Shown: piece after piece, positions 28,000 through 38,129 of the stretch
Numbering within the stretch: position 1 is the stretch's first letter
Layout: each line of letters opens with the position of its first letter
Assembly: GCF_002933275.1 (NCBI RefSeq)
Contig: NZ_PSSX01000010.1
Span: 62,001 to 126,000 of the forward strand
DNA from: Marinobacter maroccanus
Lineage (GTDB): Bacteria; Pseudomonadota; Gammaproteobacteria; Pseudomonadales; Oleiphilaceae
Length of the DNA: 64,000 nt
Direction of reading: 5' to 3'
Position numbers and translations under genes: made by a program
Notes under the pieces: model-generated
What the model was told of the DNA's origin: nothing
What the model saw: the letters and a program-made list of their open reading frames with translations, nothing else
Database searches by the model: none

Positions 28000-29852
28000 C
28001 GGCTGATAAATTCCGAATAGGGAAGCGGTTTGCTGTAACGGTAGCCCTGAAGGTAGTCGCAGCCTTTTTCGAACAGCCAGGCTTCATGGGCTTCACTTTC
28101 AACACCTTCCGCAACCACCGACAAGCCAAGCCCCCTGGCAAGACCAATGATCGACAGGGTAATGGCGCAATCGTTTTCGTCGTCTGGCAGGTTGTTGATA
28201 AACGAGCGGTCGATCTTGATCCGGGAGAACGGCAAGCTCTTTAGCCGCGACAGCGATGAGTACCCGGTGCCGAAATCATCAATGGCAAGCTCGGCGCCAG
28301 CCTCCACCAGTTGCTCGAGAACCCGACCGATCACACTGAAATCTCCCTGGATCGAGTCTTCCGTCACTTCAAACTGCAGGGCACTGACCGGCATATCCTG
28401 GTTATTGCAGATTTCCTTTACCAGCTCCGGCAATTCGGGAACCAATACCTGCTCGGCTGAAAGGTTGACGGAGATGGTGGGTAATGCAATGTTCCTGTCT
28501 CTTGCGTCACGCCAGTGTGCGCAGACGTTTTTGAGTACACAGGCTCCGAGTTCATACATGAGCCCGGCACTGCGCGCCACGTCGAGAAATTCAATCGGCG
28601 ACAGCCAGCCGCGCTGAGGGTGCTGCCAGCGAACCAGCGCCTCTGCGCTTTCCAGCTGTGTTGCCGTGCGGTCCATGATCGGCTGGTAGAAGACATCCAG
28701 GCCATTGGTTTTGAGGGTTTCCCGCAGTTCGTTTTCCAGCGCAAATCGGGAGCGCGCTGTCATCTGGATTTCCGAGTCGAATAGGGTAGAACGGTCCCGG
28801 CCCTGCCTTTTGGCATGGTACATGGCGGCTTCGGCGCCCCGGAGAAGTTCCTCGGGTTCATGACAGTCACCGGGGAAGTGACAGATGCCCATGCTGGCAC
28901 TGACGTTCAGGTCCTGGTCGGATACCCGGATTGGCTGCCGGATCCGGCCCTGGATTTCCCGGGTTACTTCATCAAGGAAGCCGGGCAGGGTGTAATTGCG
29001 GATGACCAGGGCAAACTCGTCCCCTCCAATCCGGGCCAGAAAATCCTTGCCTGCCAACTGGATCTCTTTGAGCCGCTGGCCGATGTCGGCAATGACCTGA
29101 TCGCCGGCTTGGGGGCCAAGGCCGTCATTAATGGTTTTCAGGCGGTCAACATCAATCCAGAGCAGCGCCAGGCTGCCGGTACCCCGCTGTTTGATCTTGC
29201 GTACCAGATGACCCAGCCGGTCACGAAGCGAATCAATGTTGGCGAGGCCGGTGAGGGAATCGTAACGGCTGACGTATTCCAGGGCCCGCTTGGATCTCAG
29301 CCACGCCTCATGGGTGTTCATCAGGCTTATGGTATCAGCGATCGCAGCAGCCAGTGAGATATCCGGGACCGACCAGTCGCGGCAGACATCTGACTCCAGG
29401 CAGACCACACCGCTGAGCTGTTCGCCGTCGAAAATTGGCGCATCCAGCATGGAGTAGATGTTCTGAACAGACAGGTAGCCAACGTCGAATGAACGGGTTC
29501 GGATATCATTGCGGGCATCTTCCACGGCAATAACCCGTTCTTCCGTGATGGCCCGGAAGTACTCGGGGTGGTCCGAGCGAAACAGATTTAATGCTGCGCC
29601 ACTCGGCGCCACGCAACTGTTGCGGTCGGGCTGTTCTTTGTCGTGCAGCCATTCGCAAGTGATTCGATCCCGTTCCGGGGGAAATAACCATACGCTTGCC
29701 CGTTTTATACCGAGCAAACGAGTGCACAGCTCCATGAGGGCTGCCAGCTTCCGGGGGCGGGGCATTTCAATGAAGCTGGTGTTGTGGCTCAGCTCCATCA
29801 GTGCCTTGTGATGGGTCACGAGGACTTCACTGTCACGCATGGCCGGGCTCAA
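27984..29852 (-). CDS. GAF-GGDEF-EAL c-di-GMP turnover protein
   Basis: 622 residues, apparently starting at TTG 29852, which has AAAAGGA at good distance; the next ATG (29840) has none. An N-terminal GAF-like domain (residues about 20-180) is followed by GGDEF (RIGGDEFALVIR, intact) and EAL (ESAEALVRWQHPQRG, intact, with DDFGTGYSSLSRL). Both active-site motifs are complete, so it may make or degrade c-di-GMP depending on the GAF signal. No membrane segment is seen, so it should be cytoplasmic. Confidence 0.93.
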   Translation of the reverse strand: MSPAMRDSEVLVTHHKALMELSHNTSFIEMPRPRKLAALMELCTRLLGIKRASVWLFPPERDRITCEWLHDKEQPDRNSCVAPSGAALNLFRSDHPEYFRAITEERVIAVEDARNDIRTRSFDVGYLSVQNIYSMLDAPIFDGEQLSGVVCLESDVCRDWSVPDISLAAAIADTISLMNTHEAWLRSKRALEYVSRYDSLTGLANIDSLRDRLGHLVRKIKQRGTGSLALLWIDVDRLKTINDGLGPQAGDQVIADIGQRLKEIQLAGKDFLARIGGDEFALVIRNYTLPGFLDEVTREIQGRIRQPIRVSDQDLNVSASMGICHFPGDCHEPEELLRGAEAAMYHAKRQGRDRSTLFDSEIQMTARSRFALENELRETLKTNGLDVFYQPIMDRTATQLESAEALVRWQHPQRGWLSPIEFLDVARSAGLMYELGACVLKNVCAHWRDARDRNIALPTISVNLSAEQVLVPELPELVKEICNNQDMPVSALQFEVTEDSIQGDFSVIGRVLEQLVEAGAELAIDDFGTGYSSLSRLKSLPFSRIKIDRSFINNLPDDENDCAITLSIIGLARGLGLSVVAEGVESEAHEAWLFEKGCDYLQGYRYSKPLPYSEFISRYFSK

Positions 29853-29967
29853 TGTGTTGTCCTTTTTCTTGAAATACGAACGGCCCTGAGTCTTGGTTTG
29901 GTGGAGAGTTCAGATGATCCCTGAGCTTCCTAAAGAATATGGCATCTGTTCTTATAAGTGTCCAACC

Positions 29968-31470
29968 CTAGACCGGATTAGCAAGTGAATCCTTCAAGCT
30001 GTCGTCGGTTGTGAATTTGTGTCGATTGGAGTCGCACAGCAGCGGCCAGGTGTGGCTGGCCTCCAGGGTGTAGGCAATGTCCAGAAGGGTGTGTTCGCCC
30101 CCGTGACGGCCCATGAACTGGACGGACACCGGCAGTTGATCAGGCGTGCGCCCCATGGGTATAGAGATTGCCGGGGCGCCAGTGGCGTTGGCCAGTGGGG
30201 TGAAACTGACATACTGGCGCAGTCGCTCGAACAGGGTATCGAAAGGCACCTCGGGGCTGAGGTGGCCAAGGGTGGGTGTGGCGTGGCCAAGCACCGGCGT
30301 GAGCACGGCATCAAAGCCTGCCATGGCGTGGGCATAGTCGTGCCAGGAGTGTTTGAGCCGCCAGAGTGCCGCAGGCAGGCGCCAGAACTGCCGTCGGAAC
30401 ATCCTGTCCAGGCCATTGGTCAGGCCGTCTGTCCTGCGCTTGTCGAAGGCCGGGTGGAGCAGTTTCTTGCCGTTGGCCCTGATACCGAAAGCAAGCAGTG
30501 CCCAGTAGAGGGCGAAATCATCCGGGAAAGCGCTGTGCACCGGAACGGGTACAGGCTCAATGCGGTGACCGAGTTTCTCCAGTCTCAGCGCGGTTTCTTC
30601 GACAGTCCGGCGGGTGATGTCATCGGTTATGTGGCCATTGATGGAGTCCAGTACCAGACCGATTCTCAGGGGCCGGCCCGATGGCCTCTCAATTTTACCA
30701 ATCGCTGGCAGCTTCGGATTCCGGTAATAACTCTCGGCCTGTTCGAAAAAGTTGGCGGTGTCGCGCACCGAGCGGGTCACCACGCCTTCGCTGATGATGT
30801 TGATGGGCAGGGAAGCGGCTGCCTCGTTGTCTATCAACCGTCCTCGTGTGGGTTTAAGACCGACCAGACCGCAGCAGGCGGCCGGAATTCGTATGGAGCC
30901 TCCGCCGTCATTGGCATGGGCAATGGGCACCACGCCGGCAGCAACCAGGGCGGCTGAACCACCTGAGGAGGCTCCGGATGAATAGGCCAGGTTCCACGGG
31001 TTACGTGTCGCCGGTGCATGAACAGGCTCGGTTGTGGCGTTAAAGCCGAATTCCGGCAGTGTGCTTTTGCCCAGGCACAGGACCCCCTGCGCAAGCAGCT
31101 GTTGGGCAAATGGACTGGTGTCTGAAGCAGGTGCTTCAGGTACTGCCAGAGAGCCCTGGCGCGTGGCCAGTCCTGTCACGTTGGTGTTGTCTTTGATAAA
31201 AGTCGGTACGCCCCGGAACAGCGGCTGGGAGCCCACTTGTGTCGCTGCATCCAGCGTTGAGGCAGTCTGGAGTGCCTGATCATAATCCGCGGATGCCACG
31301 CCGTGGATCAGTGGCTGGGCAGCCTGTGCCCGGGCAATGGCGGCGCCGGCGAGTTCCGTTATCGATAGTTCCCGTCTGCGGATTTTTTCGGCCAGTGTTG
31401 TCGCGTCATCACGCCCGAGCGCGTCGTTGCAGAATACATGGCAAGACTGCGGGATTTCCGGGGCGCTCAT
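29968..31470 (-). CDS. Amidase (amidase-signature family)
   Basis: 500 residues from ATG 31470 with AAGGAG nine bases upstream; an in-frame TTG two codons earlier is too close to that site. The Ser-cisSer-Lys triad of amidase-signature enzymes is visible: Lys in TFIKDNTNVTG and the serines in SSGASSGGSAALVAAG, with GGSIRIPAACCGLVGLKPTR. No partner subunits of GatCAB are near, so it is a stand-alone amidase acting on an unknown amide. Confidence 0.92.
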   Translation of the reverse strand: MSAPEIPQSCHVFCNDALGRDDATTLAEKIRRRELSITELAGAAIARAQAAQPLIHGVASADYDQALQTASTLDAATQVGSQPLFRGVPTFIKDNTNVTGLATRQGSLAVPEAPASDTSPFAQQLLAQGVLCLGKSTLPEFGFNATTEPVHAPATRNPWNLAYSSGASSGGSAALVAAGVVPIAHANDGGGSIRIPAACCGLVGLKPTRGRLIDNEAAASLPINIISEGVVTRSVRDTANFFEQAESYYRNPKLPAIGKIERPSGRPLRIGLVLDSINGHITDDITRRTVEETALRLEKLGHRIEPVPVPVHSAFPDDFALYWALLAFGIRANGKKLLHPAFDKRRTDGLTNGLDRMFRRQFWRLPAALWRLKHSWHDYAHAMAGFDAVLTPVLGHATPTLGHLSPEVPFDTLFERLRQYVSFTPLANATGAPAISIPMGRTPDQLPVSVQFMGRHGGEHTLLDIAYTLEASHTWPLLCDSNRHKFTTDDSLKDSLANPV

Positions 31471-31630
31471 AACCAAACTCTCCTTAAAATGACCCGATAA
31501 CTCTAATGCATTTGAAAACGTGATGACATGTCATTTCAGGTAGGCTGCGGGTGTGGCGCCGGCGCAGGGCCTTTTCACAGGCCTTTTCAGGGAATAAGCT
31601 GTCGGTCTCAATCCGTTTTAAGCGATCCTG

Positions 31631-32239
31631 ATGGAATCTATTGAACCCCTCGTACGCCACTTTCTCGGCATTTTCTTCCTGATGATTGGCCTGCAGTTTG
31701 CTGGCCGCAGCATCGGGCTGTCTCAGCGTATGCACTTTTCGCACATCAACTATGGTGAGCGCGGAAGTGCACCCTGGTGGCATCGACATATCTTCAATGT
31801 GTTTCGTGCGCTCATTCTGGGCATTTGCGTGGTGCGGATTTTTGCTGACATCGACGGTTGGCTGGGGGTTTTCGGGCCGCTTTATTATTGGCCAGTGTTG
31901 CTGGCCGGCATGCTGCTGCTAATCGCCTCTTTCACGGTGGTCAATTACCTTCAAGCCTACATGCACGAGGACTGGCGCTCTGGCATAGACCCGCGCAAGG
32001 ATCAGCGCAAACTGCTGACAAGCGGGCCATTTGGCCGCTCCCGGAATCCGTTGTTTCTGGCCGTGATGGCTGGACAGCTCGGTTTTTTCCTGGCGTTACC
32101 CAGCGTGTTTTCCCTCGTATGCCTGGTGGCTGGTGTGCTGGTTATTAACCGCCAGGCCCGGGAGGAGGAGAAGGCGCTGGCGGATAACTTCGGTGAGGAC
32201 TATGAGCGTTATCGGGTGCGGGTGCCCCGCTGGTTCTGA
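31631..32239 (+). CDS. Isoprenylcysteine methyltransferase (ICMT)-family membrane protein
   Basis: 202 residues with several membrane segments (VRHFLGIFFLMIGLQFAG; WPVLLAGMLLLIASFTVV). The C-terminal pattern LLTSGPFGRSRNPLFLAVMA then EEEKALADNFGEDYERYRVRV matches the ICMT/phospholipid methyltransferase SAM-binding region. Bacterial members are mostly uncharacterised integral membrane methyltransferases. It stands alone, divergent from the amidase gene. Confidence 0.8.
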   Translation: MESIEPLVRHFLGIFFLMIGLQFAGRSIGLSQRMHFSHINYGERGSAPWWHRHIFNVFRALILGICVVRIFADIDGWLGVFGPLYYWPVLLAGMLLLIASFTVVNYLQAYMHEDWRSGIDPRKDQRKLLTSGPFGRSRNPLFLAVMAGQLGFFLALPSVFSLVCLVAGVLVINRQAREEEKALADNFGEDYERYRVRVPRWF

Positions 32240-32259
32240 CGCGATAGCGGAAGAAGGCA

Positions 32260-33039
32260 CTACGCCGATTTTTTCCGCGCTTCCTTGATCACGTCGTAAG
32301 CATGACTGATTTCGCGGGTGCGTTCCTCCGCCATCTCCCGCATGCTTTCTGGTAATCCACGGCCCGCGAGTTTATCCGGGTGGTTCTCGCTCATCAGCTT
32401 ACGGTAGGTCTTCTTGAGCTCCTCATCGCTGACAGACGGCGAGACGCCAAGCACCTTGTAGGCATCGCTGATCTGATCGGCCGAGGAAGGTTGGCCAGCG
32501 CCAGCCCGGTTGGTGTGGGCGCCACGGAGCATGGCTTCCAGCTGGTCCACCTGGCTCTCGGGCAGTCCCAATCCACGGGCTATCCGTACCAACATTTCGT
32601 GTTCGGCCGGATGCACCTTGCCATCCGCAGCCACGGCCGATACCTGGACCTGCAGAAACATCTGGAGAAACGCAGGTTGGCGTCCGCTGGCCTGCAGGAA
32701 CCGGTTCAGCTCGGCATCCAGGTCGAAATCAGGCTCTTTACCCCGGTTGAAGGCGGTTTTGGCCTTGGCTTTCTGGTCTTCATTCAGGCGGAAGCGCACG
32801 AACATCGCTTCGGCCATCTGGATTTCATCCCTGGATATCACGCCGTCTGCCTTGCACAGGGCACCCATCACCGCAAAGACCGATTCAATAAAGCCGGACT
32901 GGATGCTCTGGAGCTTGCCAATCAGGCGGCGCTTGAGAAGGTTCAAGAGGAAGGCGCCAATAGCCGCACCTATCAGAAAGCCCGGGAATTTGCCAAAGGC
33001 ATAGCCAATCAGGCCGCCAATTATGATTGCAAACAGCAT
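32260..33039 (-). CDS. djlA: DnaJ-like co-chaperone DjlA
   Basis: 259 residues. An N-terminal glycine-rich membrane segment (LFAIIIGGLIGYAFGKFPG) is followed by a TerB-like helical domain (FAVMGALCKADGVISRDEIQ) and a C-terminal J domain with the HPD motif (MSENHPDKLAGRGLP). This order is that of DjlA, an inner-membrane J-protein that stimulates DnaK. AAGGACATTTTA precedes the ATG. Confidence 0.92.
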   Translation of the reverse strand: MLFAIIIGGLIGYAFGKFPGFLIGAAIGAFLLNLLKRRLIGKLQSIQSGFIESVFAVMGALCKADGVISRDEIQMAEAMFVRFRLNEDQKAKAKTAFNRGKEPDFDLDAELNRFLQASGRQPAFLQMFLQVQVSAVAADGKVHPAEHEMLVRIARGLGLPESQVDQLEAMLRGAHTNRAGAGQPSSADQISDAYKVLGVSPSVSDEELKKTYRKLMSENHPDKLAGRGLPESMREMAEERTREISHAYDVIKEARKKSA

Positions 33040-33088
33040 TAAAATGTCCTTAACAGGAATGAATCAGCCCATAGAATATACGTGTTTT

Positions 33089-35914
33089 TCAGTCCGGCTT
33101 CATGAACAGGCTTTCATCGACCTCGTCAATCTGCCCGGGCTGCAGGTGCTGGTTGGCATACCGCTCGTAGGTGCCTGAGCGAATGAACAGCTCGAATACT
33201 GCCCGGTCGATGTGCCCGTCTTCAACCATGCGGGCCATGATGGTGAGGGATTCGGTAAGGGTTTTGCCCTCTTTGTAAGGGCGGTCTACGGCGGTCAGTG
33301 CCTCGAACACATCAGCAACCGCCATGATGCGTTCGGGTATGCCCATGTCCGCTGCCGTCAGGCCACAGGGATAGCCGTGGCCGTCCATGCGTTCGTGGTG
33401 AGTCCCTGCCAGTTTCGGGACATTGGCCAGCCGGTCGGGCAGGGGTAGGGCGTCGAGCATGCAGATGGTCTGCACTATGTGTTCGTTGATCTTGAAGCGC
33501 TCCTCATCCGTCAGCGTACCTTTGGCCACCGTGAGGTTGTGGAGTTCACCCCGGTTGTAGGCATACTCCGGGAGCTCCATGTCGAAGCCCCAGCGATTGC
33601 GGGGATCGTCTTTGCGAACCGGGGGGATATGTTCACCCCAGGGCCTCAGATGTTCCGGTTTGTCGGCAAGCAACTGTTCTGTAACCGGCAGTGGCGCCTC
33701 CGGGCTAGGCTGCAGGGCATTTTTCTCGTCCGGCGAAAGTCCGAGTCGGTCACTGAAATGGCGCATCCAGGTTTGCTCGCCAATGCTGCGAATCTTCTCA
33801 ATATCTTCTTCGGCCATGAACTCACCGCCCTGGTTGGCCGTTGCTATCAAACGGAATTCTTCCTGCAATCGGGCCAGGGTGGCCTGGCGTTCCTGGTCGG
33901 CGGCTGCCTCCTCGTCGCCCGACAGCACACGGTTCAGGTACCGGATCTCGGCATCCCGGTGCAGTACCTCGAATCGGGTGCGGATCTCGTGGATGCGGTT
34001 GTGGATGGTTTCCAGCTTGACCGCCTTGTCGACCACATACTCGGGACTGGTGATCTTGCCGCAGTCGTGGAGCCAGGCGGCCAGATGGAATTCCTGGAGC
34101 TGTTCTCCGGTCATGGTGAACGAGTAAAAGGCCCGGTCGTTGCTTGCCATGGCTTCATCAACCAGCATCTGGGCCAGCTTGGGCACCCGCTCGCAGTGGC
34201 CGCCGGTATACGGCGATTTGGCGTCAATGGCATTTGCCACCAGCCGGATGATGCCCTCGAGCAGAGCCTGCTGGCTTTCGATGAGTTCCCGGGTTTCGAT
34301 GGCAACGGCGGCAGAGCCGGCAATTTCATCCACGAAGACGATCAGATCGTCACTCAGTTGGGTGTGGTCGCCCACCTCCATCTCGATTGCCAGGACACCG
34401 ATCAGCTGTTTGCGTCGGTTGCGCAGAACGGCAAACACCGGGTGCCCCGAGATGTTTCGTCTCAGCAAGCGGATGATCTCGTTGTCGTCGGAGTCCGCTT
34501 GCACATTCGAGATGGTATCCGGCAGTTGAAGATTCTGCTTAACGGCCAGTGAGAGTTGGTTCTTCTGGCGCGTGAACAGGTAGATGCCACCGCGCTCCTG
34601 GCCAACAATGTGGATAATCTGCTCAAGAATGTCCCGGAGCAGATGATTCAGGTTCTGACCCCGGTTCAGTACGGTGGCGATGCTCTGGAAGCTGCGTATG
34701 GTTTTCGCCATGTCGTCCAGTGCCACACTCAGTTGGCGCGCTTCACGGATGTTGTAATCGGACCTGACCGGTGTATCAAATCGGAAACGGGACAGCCGGC
34801 TGACCTGGTCGGTCAGGTGCTCCAGTGGACGGCCCACCCGCCGACCCAGGAACCAGCCGATCACCAGAAGCAGCAGGGCAATGAGTCCCGCGATCACTGT
34901 TTGCCTGGCAAGGGCCGCCCAGACGTCAGCCAGCAGTTCGTCCGACGGAATAGCCACGGCAATGCTGAGCCCTTCCTGTTGCAGGGCGCCGAGGGGCTCG
35001 GTCATTCCATACCAGTCTTTGCCGCCGGCACTGAATCGGGTGACAGAGCTGCCCTCCATGTGGTCGCCCAAACGGTCCAGGGCGCCGGAAATCGCAGGCC
35101 CGGGCTCTTTGGCGTTCCCCGAATCCGCGAGAACCTCCCGATCCTGGTTAACAATGGCAATCCGGGTGTTCGGTGTCTGGCGAAGCTCCGCCAGTTGGGT
35201 GCTCAGGTCGGTCACGGTCACATCGATACCGAAAATCGTACCCGCCCCGCCGGTCTCTTCCGAAGCGCGACGGGAGAGCGTGATCCCGGTTTCCTGGGTG
35301 GTGAAGAACGCGTAGGGAGCGGAAAGCTCTGTGGAATCTGACGCCCTGGCGGCATTGAACCAGGGTCGGGTACGCGGATCGTAGTTGTATTCAGGTACCG
35401 GCCTTTGTTCAATCAGTTGCATGTCGGCATTGAAGAAACGCCATTGGCCCGGTGTTTCTTCACCTCCCCGGGTGATCGTCTGGAGCAGAAACCGGGTTTC
35501 GTTGGGCGCATCGGGAAACTGGAGGGTTCCGGAACTGCGAACCTTACGCAATAGAACAAAGTCTCCGTTCTGGTAGCCGGCATAGACGGCACTGACAATG
35601 TCACTGCTGGTCAGTATGTCGGCGAGTACCGGAAGCCGGTCAAGGCGTTGCGCCAGAGTCTGTGCACCTGCGAGGCTGTCATGGCTGAGCACCGCAAGGG
35701 CGGTGGACGGTGGCGCGGTGATGGCCTGTATCCGGTCGTCAACACTGATCGCCAGTTGGCGGGCGGTGCTACCTGCCGCCGATACCTTCGCCGTCTCCAT
35801 GCCCCGGAAACTCTGGCCGATCAACACAATGGTCAGAACCAGCATGCCGAGTGTTATGGCCGATGCAATCAGGAGGGCCAGCGAAATCTGTGCAGACTGG
35901 CGTTTTCCATGCAT
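33089..35914 (-). CDS. Membrane sensor with HAMP, GAF and HD-GYP domains
   Basis: 941 residues. TM1 (LLIASAITLGMLVLTIVLIG), a large periplasmic dCache-like domain, TM2 (TVIAGLIALLLLVIGWFLG), HAMP, a GAF-like domain (LLRDILEQIIHIVGQERGGI) and a C-terminal HD-GYP domain. The metal-binding HD is in LAAWLHDCGKITSP and the GYP signature is HHERMDGHGYPCGL, both intact, with an insertion of more than 100 residues between them. It probably degrades c-di-GMP in response to an external signal. Confidence 0.92.
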   Translation of the reverse strand: MHGKRQSAQISLALLIASAITLGMLVLTIVLIGQSFRGMETAKVSAAGSTARQLAISVDDRIQAITAPPSTALAVLSHDSLAGAQTLAQRLDRLPVLADILTSSDIVSAVYAGYQNGDFVLLRKVRSSGTLQFPDAPNETRFLLQTITRGGEETPGQWRFFNADMQLIEQRPVPEYNYDPRTRPWFNAARASDSTELSAPYAFFTTQETGITLSRRASEETGGAGTIFGIDVTVTDLSTQLAELRQTPNTRIAIVNQDREVLADSGNAKEPGPAISGALDRLGDHMEGSSVTRFSAGGKDWYGMTEPLGALQQEGLSIAVAIPSDELLADVWAALARQTVIAGLIALLLLVIGWFLGRRVGRPLEHLTDQVSRLSRFRFDTPVRSDYNIREARQLSVALDDMAKTIRSFQSIATVLNRGQNLNHLLRDILEQIIHIVGQERGGIYLFTRQKNQLSLAVKQNLQLPDTISNVQADSDDNEIIRLLRRNISGHPVFAVLRNRRKQLIGVLAIEMEVGDHTQLSDDLIVFVDEIAGSAAVAIETRELIESQQALLEGIIRLVANAIDAKSPYTGGHCERVPKLAQMLVDEAMASNDRAFYSFTMTGEQLQEFHLAAWLHDCGKITSPEYVVDKAVKLETIHNRIHEIRTRFEVLHRDAEIRYLNRVLSGDEEAAADQERQATLARLQEEFRLIATANQGGEFMAEEDIEKIRSIGEQTWMRHFSDRLGLSPDEKNALQPSPEAPLPVTEQLLADKPEHLRPWGEHIPPVRKDDPRNRWGFDMELPEYAYNRGELHNLTVAKGTLTDEERFKINEHIVQTICMLDALPLPDRLANVPKLAGTHHERMDGHGYPCGLTAADMGIPERIMAVADVFEALTAVDRPYKEGKTLTESLTIMARMVEDGHIDRAVFELFIRSGTYERYANQHLQPGQIDEVDESLFMKPD

Positions 35915-36029
35915 GGATGATCCTTACCGGTGTAGATTGGCGTAAGACAGCAGGGTGATGGCCCTGCCTAGTGAAAGACTAGACGCTGCCCGGCATTTTT
36001 TCCGTTTTTTTCAGGAGGAATCGGTAGTT

Positions 36030-36680
36030 ATGACTCAGGACCTGTTTGGCGAGCAGCCACCAGAGCAGACAGTTGAGCATCTGATGGATGGCGCAGTGGT
36101 GCTGCGTCAGTTTGCGCTCGCCGAAGCCGAGCCGCTACTGGAGGCCATTGGCACGGTCACATCAGAAGCGCCTTTCAGGCATATGAAGACCCCTGGCGGT
36201 CATGCCATGTCAGCTGCAATGAGCTGTTGCGGGCAGTTGGGCTGGGTTACCGACAGCCGCGGTTACCGGTATCAGTCGGAAGACCCGGAATCCGGGCGGC
36301 CGTGGCCTGACATGCCTGAGGCTTTCCGGGAACTGGCCAGAAGCGCCGCCGAAACCGCCGGCTTTGACGGATTCGACCCGGACGCCTGCCTGATCAACCG
36401 TTACCAGCCCGGGGCGAAAATGGGGCTGCACCAGGACAAGGATGAGGATGATTTCAGCCAGCCGATCGTGTCGGTTTCCCTTGGCCTGCCCATTGTCTTT
36501 CAGTTCGGTGGTCTCAAGCGCAGCGAGCGCCCCATCCGGGTGCCACTCGGCCATGGTGATGTAGTAGTCTGGGGCGGCCCTGCGCGGATGCGTTATCACG
36601 GCGTTTTGACCCTGAAGGCCGGGGAGCACCCGCTGACGGGCGGGTACCGCTACAACCTGACGTTCCGGCGGGCCAGGTAA
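36030..36680 (+). CDS. alkB: DNA oxidative demethylase AlkB
   Basis: 216 residues from ATG 36030 (TCAGGAGGAATCGGTAGTT upstream), same length as E. coli AlkB. The Fe(II) site HxD is in GLHQDKDEDD, the distal His in RYHGVLTL, and the 2-oxoglutarate-binding arginine in YRYNLTFRRAR; IVSVSLGLPIVFQFGG is strongly conserved. It repairs 1-methyladenine and 3-methylcytosine by oxidation. It is a single gene, not part of an ada operon here. Confidence 0.96.
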   Translation: MTQDLFGEQPPEQTVEHLMDGAVVLRQFALAEAEPLLEAIGTVTSEAPFRHMKTPGGHAMSAAMSCCGQLGWVTDSRGYRYQSEDPESGRPWPDMPEAFRELARSAAETAGFDGFDPDACLINRYQPGAKMGLHQDKDEDDFSQPIVSVSLGLPIVFQFGGLKRSERPIRVPLGHGDVVVWGGPARMRYHGVLTLKAGEHPLTGGYRYNLTFRRAR

Positions 36681-36684
36681 GGGT

Positions 36685-37965
36685 TTATTGCAGCCACGCG
36701 ACCAATAGCCCGGCCGCCAGAGAGAGCACCATCGGGATGCCGACCAGGAGCCCGGTCTGGCGATTGCCGACAAACCCCGCCAGAGCCGACTTCACCAGGT
36801 TGTTGGTGGCGGCAGCGATAACGATGCCGATCACGGCCGTGCCCATGGCCAGGCTGTTATTGGACATCCGGGTCAGGGAGAGGGTGATGGCGTCCACGTC
36901 GGCGATACCGGAGGTGGCTGCGAGAAAATAGATGCCCGCATCACCCAGCCAGTTGCCCAGAAACTCGCCCAGCAGGAGGATGCCCGTTAATAGCCCACCA
37001 AAAACCAGGGCCGAGGTCAGATCCAGCGGGTTCTGGTTAAGTGTTGGCTGACTGACACGGAGTTCCCGATTGTTTTTCCGCCAGATAAAGAGCGCGGGGC
37101 CGTAGAGCAGGGCAGTCATGACCACCACCGGCCAGACAAGGCTTGGCAGGAGATCGGGATTGATTACCAGGCAGTACACCAGAATGCGTGGGAACATGGT
37201 GCCACAGGCAATCAGGATGCCGGTGGCGAACTGGGCGTTGAGCTGCGGATTCTTCGAGGCCTGGCGGGCGAAGTGCAGGGTGAGGGCAGTGGAGGAACTC
37301 AGCCCCGCGAACAGGCTGGTGAACAGAATTCCCCTTCGGGTGCCGGCGACGCGTATGGCGAAATAGCCCACAAAGGAAATGGAGGCGATCATCACCACCA
37401 TCCACCAGATTTCCCGGGGGTTCAGAACCCCGCCAAGGCCCATCTTTTCATTTGGCAGCAACGGCAGCATGACCACGGAGATCAGCAGCAGCTTGAGTGC
37501 CGCATCCAGTTCATGTTCCTTCAGCTTGTTGACCCAGCCGTGGATCTCCTCCTTGTTGTCCAGGATGATTGCGGTCACAACAGCGGCTGCTGTTGCGATG
37601 ACAGGATCCACTGCCACCGCCACGGCGCCGAAGCAGAAAGTCAGCACCATGCCGACTATGCCAGTGATGCTGAAGTTGCGGATGTGCTCTAGCCGCTCGC
37701 TGTAGGCCACGATGGCCATGGCCACCACACTGACCAACATTACGGGAAACGCCCATTCGGTGATCTCCTGCGCCAATACCGCCGAGATACCGCCAAGCAG
37801 GCCTACCAGGGCAAAGGTACGTATGCCGGCAATTCGCTCTCCGGATTTCTGTTCCCGGGCGTCCCATCCCCGTTCAAGCCCGATGATGGCGCCAAGCAGA
37901 AGCGCAACGGCGAGATTCAGGGTGGTCTGGTTTCCAACGAGAAACTGGGCGGCAACGTCGTCCAT
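36685..37965 (-). CDS. MgtC/SapB-family membrane protein with DUF4010 domain
   Basis: 426 residues from ATG 37965 (AGGAG upstream; a TTG 27 nt earlier is also in frame). The N-terminal part LLLGAIIGLERGWDAR then ERIAGIRTFALVGLLGGISA is the MgtC-like fold, and the rest is a multi-pass DUF4010 domain with about eight membrane segments (LAATSGIADVDAITLSL). Function is unknown; some relatives are linked to Mg2+ homeostasis. It is convergent with alkB, the two stops being 4 nt apart. Confidence 0.85.
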   Translation of the reverse strand: MDDVAAQFLVGNQTTLNLAVALLLGAIIGLERGWDAREQKSGERIAGIRTFALVGLLGGISAVLAQEITEWAFPVMLVSVVAMAIVAYSERLEHIRNFSITGIVGMVLTFCFGAVAVAVDPVIATAAAVVTAIILDNKEEIHGWVNKLKEHELDAALKLLLISVVMLPLLPNEKMGLGGVLNPREIWWMVVMIASISFVGYFAIRVAGTRRGILFTSLFAGLSSSTALTLHFARQASKNPQLNAQFATGILIACGTMFPRILVYCLVINPDLLPSLVWPVVVMTALLYGPALFIWRKNNRELRVSQPTLNQNPLDLTSALVFGGLLTGILLLGEFLGNWLGDAGIYFLAATSGIADVDAITLSLTRMSNNSLAMGTAVIGIVIAAATNNLVKSALAGFVGNRQTGLLVGIPMVLSLAAGLLVAWLQ

Positions 37966-38129
37966 GGGGTGGTGCAAGCTCCTGTAAATCAATGATGTTC
38001 TGATAATAGCAGTAGAGGGCCCCGGTCGTTAGACGTCTAGGAACTTACCACTAGCGAGGTTACTTTCCTGTAAGGGGGTTGATAAGCTTCGCGACCTTTG
38101 AATTCGTAGCAAGCTGGAACCCCGAAATC